A stretch of DNA of 64,000 nt from DASUPK01 sp963800285 (GTDB lineage: Bacteria > Actinomycetota > Thermoleophilia > Solirubrobacterales > 70-9): contig CAWDAL010000014.1 in assembly GCA_963800285.1 (NCBI GenBank), forward strand, positions 248,001 to 312,000. The letters are read 5' to 3'. Both the position numbers and the translations under genes were made by a program. The notes under the pieces are model-generated. The model saw only the letters and a list, made by a program, of their open reading frames with translations. It was not told where the DNA came from and ran no database searches. Positions 63,589 through 64,000 of the stretch are shown here, piece after piece; position 1 is the first letter of the stretch, and each line of letters begins with the position of its first letter.

Positions 63589-64000
63589 CTAGTAGCTCGG
63601 CCTCTCGTCCTCGACGCCCATCTCGTCGCGCAGCCGGGCGGCGAACTCGCGAGTCGACTCGTCGTCGGGCGTGTACATGCCGGCGGCCTGGTCGCGCACG
63701 ACTCGTCCTGTGTCCAGCGCGATCACGCGGCGGCGCATCTTGTCGACCATCTCGCGGTCGTGGGTGACGACGACGACGGTCGTGCCGGTGCGATTGATCC
63801 GGTAGAGCACCTGCATGATCCCGATGGACGTGTTCGGGTCGAGGTTGCCCGTCGGCTCGTCGGCCAGCAGGAGCGGCGGATGGTTGACGAACGCGCGCGC
63901 CACGGAGAGGCGCTGCTGCTCCCCGCCGGAGAGCTGGTCCGGGAAGTTCTTCACCTTGTCGGCGAGGCCGACGAGCCGCAGTGCGTCCGGCACCTTGCGG
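63589..64000 (-). CDS. ftsE: cell-division ATP-binding protein FtsE, C-terminal part
   Basis: The gene runs off the right edge; about 137 codons are visible. 'FPDQLSGGEQQRLSVARAFV' is the ABC signature, LLLADEPTGNLDPNTS Walker B and D-loop, and VVVVTHDREMVDKMRRRVIA the switch His. A tail of about 30 residues after GRVVRDQAA (DDESTREFAARLRDEMGVED) is longer than in E. coli. It drives FtsX; prfB is commonly next upstream in actinobacteria but is outside the window. Confidence 0.95.
   Translation of the reverse strand, partial: RKVPDALRLVGLADKVKNFPDQLSGGEQQRLSVARAFVNHPPLLLADEPTGNLDPNTSIGIMQVLYRINRTGTTVVVVTHDREMVDKMRRRVIALDTGRVVRDQAAGMYTPDDESTREFAARLRDEMGVEDERPSY

Noticed and set aside
1..64000. 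transposases, integrases, toxin-antitoxin pairs, phage genes or defence systems
   Set aside because: I looked for DDE, tyrosine or serine recombinase motifs, REases and paired small genes in the open frames and found none convincing. The only mobile-element sign is the scar at 18-20.1 kb.

Overview
The window is very GC-rich, densely packed, and codes on both strands. Gene content points to a high-GC actinobacterium, most likely class Thermoleophilia (Solirubrobacterales-like). This is inferred from the ftsE-ftsX-ctp-rnr-smpB block, many short MSEEN-type SnoaL/NTF2-like proteins, many TetR and SRPBCC genes, and start codons that sit just downstream of TANNNT boxes. No rRNA, intact tRNA, CRISPR array or transposase was seen.

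Region 1 (1-17 kb) is accessory metabolism. A leftward TetR-controlled operon holds an MFS exporter, a small membrane protein, an SDR epimerase and an SRPBCC protein. It is followed by a PYROXD2/phytoene-desaturase-like flavoprotein and by a leftward run of four tandem SnoaL-like genes whose stop/start junctions are repeated almost exactly. The last junction feeds a flavin oxidoreductase. Next come an alpha/beta hydrolase with a divergent TetR, a YadG-type ABC ATPase, a DUF899 protein, SDRs, a divergent SnoaL pair, a second epimerase with its TetR, and a CMD-domain protein. The YadH-type permease that would match the ATPase lies about 5 kb away at 17.2 kb.

Region 2 (18-20.1 kb) looks inserted. 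A 17-bp hairpin-forming repeat is present at both ends. Inside are a two-gene amidohydrolase/cytidylate-kinase-like operon, a short AT-richer ORF start and the 3' half of a tRNA, which looks like an attachment-site scar.

Region 3 (20-38.5 kb) begins with ftsH and runs through a metallopeptidase, DegV, Kelch, SRPBCC, DHFR-like and patatin genes, BBE-type oxidases (one decayed, one intact), an ArsR-AHSA1 pair, and a sedolisin-type secreted protease ending at a strong hairpin. Region 4 (38.5-53.9 kb) has a second DHA2 exporter divergent from an ECF41-like sigma factor, an RTX/DUF11 surface protein, a leftward envelope cluster (LolA-like protein, ABC ATPase, ABC permease, response regulator, histidine kinase, lipoprotein), a GGDEF protein coupled to a 50-residue membrane peptide, and an AbrB-like permease.

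Region 5 (53.9-64 kb) is core. On the minus strand, in transcription order, are ftsE (cut by the window end), ftsX, a CtpA-type S41 protease, rnr, smpB, a 945-residue membrane-anchored coiled-coil protein ending in a ComEA-like helix-hairpin-helix, a secreted lipase, a beta-hydroxyacid dehydrogenase, and ssrA. The ssrA gene (tmRNA) encodes the tag ADHEFALAA. RNase R, SmpB and tmRNA, the trans-translation machinery, therefore sit together downstream of the FtsEX cell-wall hydrolysis module.

Two features recur across the window. Many genes lack a Shine-Dalgarno sequence and instead have a TANNNT box 6-9 nt before the start, suggesting leaderless mRNAs. Many adjacent genes overlap through ATGA, GTGA, TTGA or even CTGA, which implies translational coupling and rare start codons.
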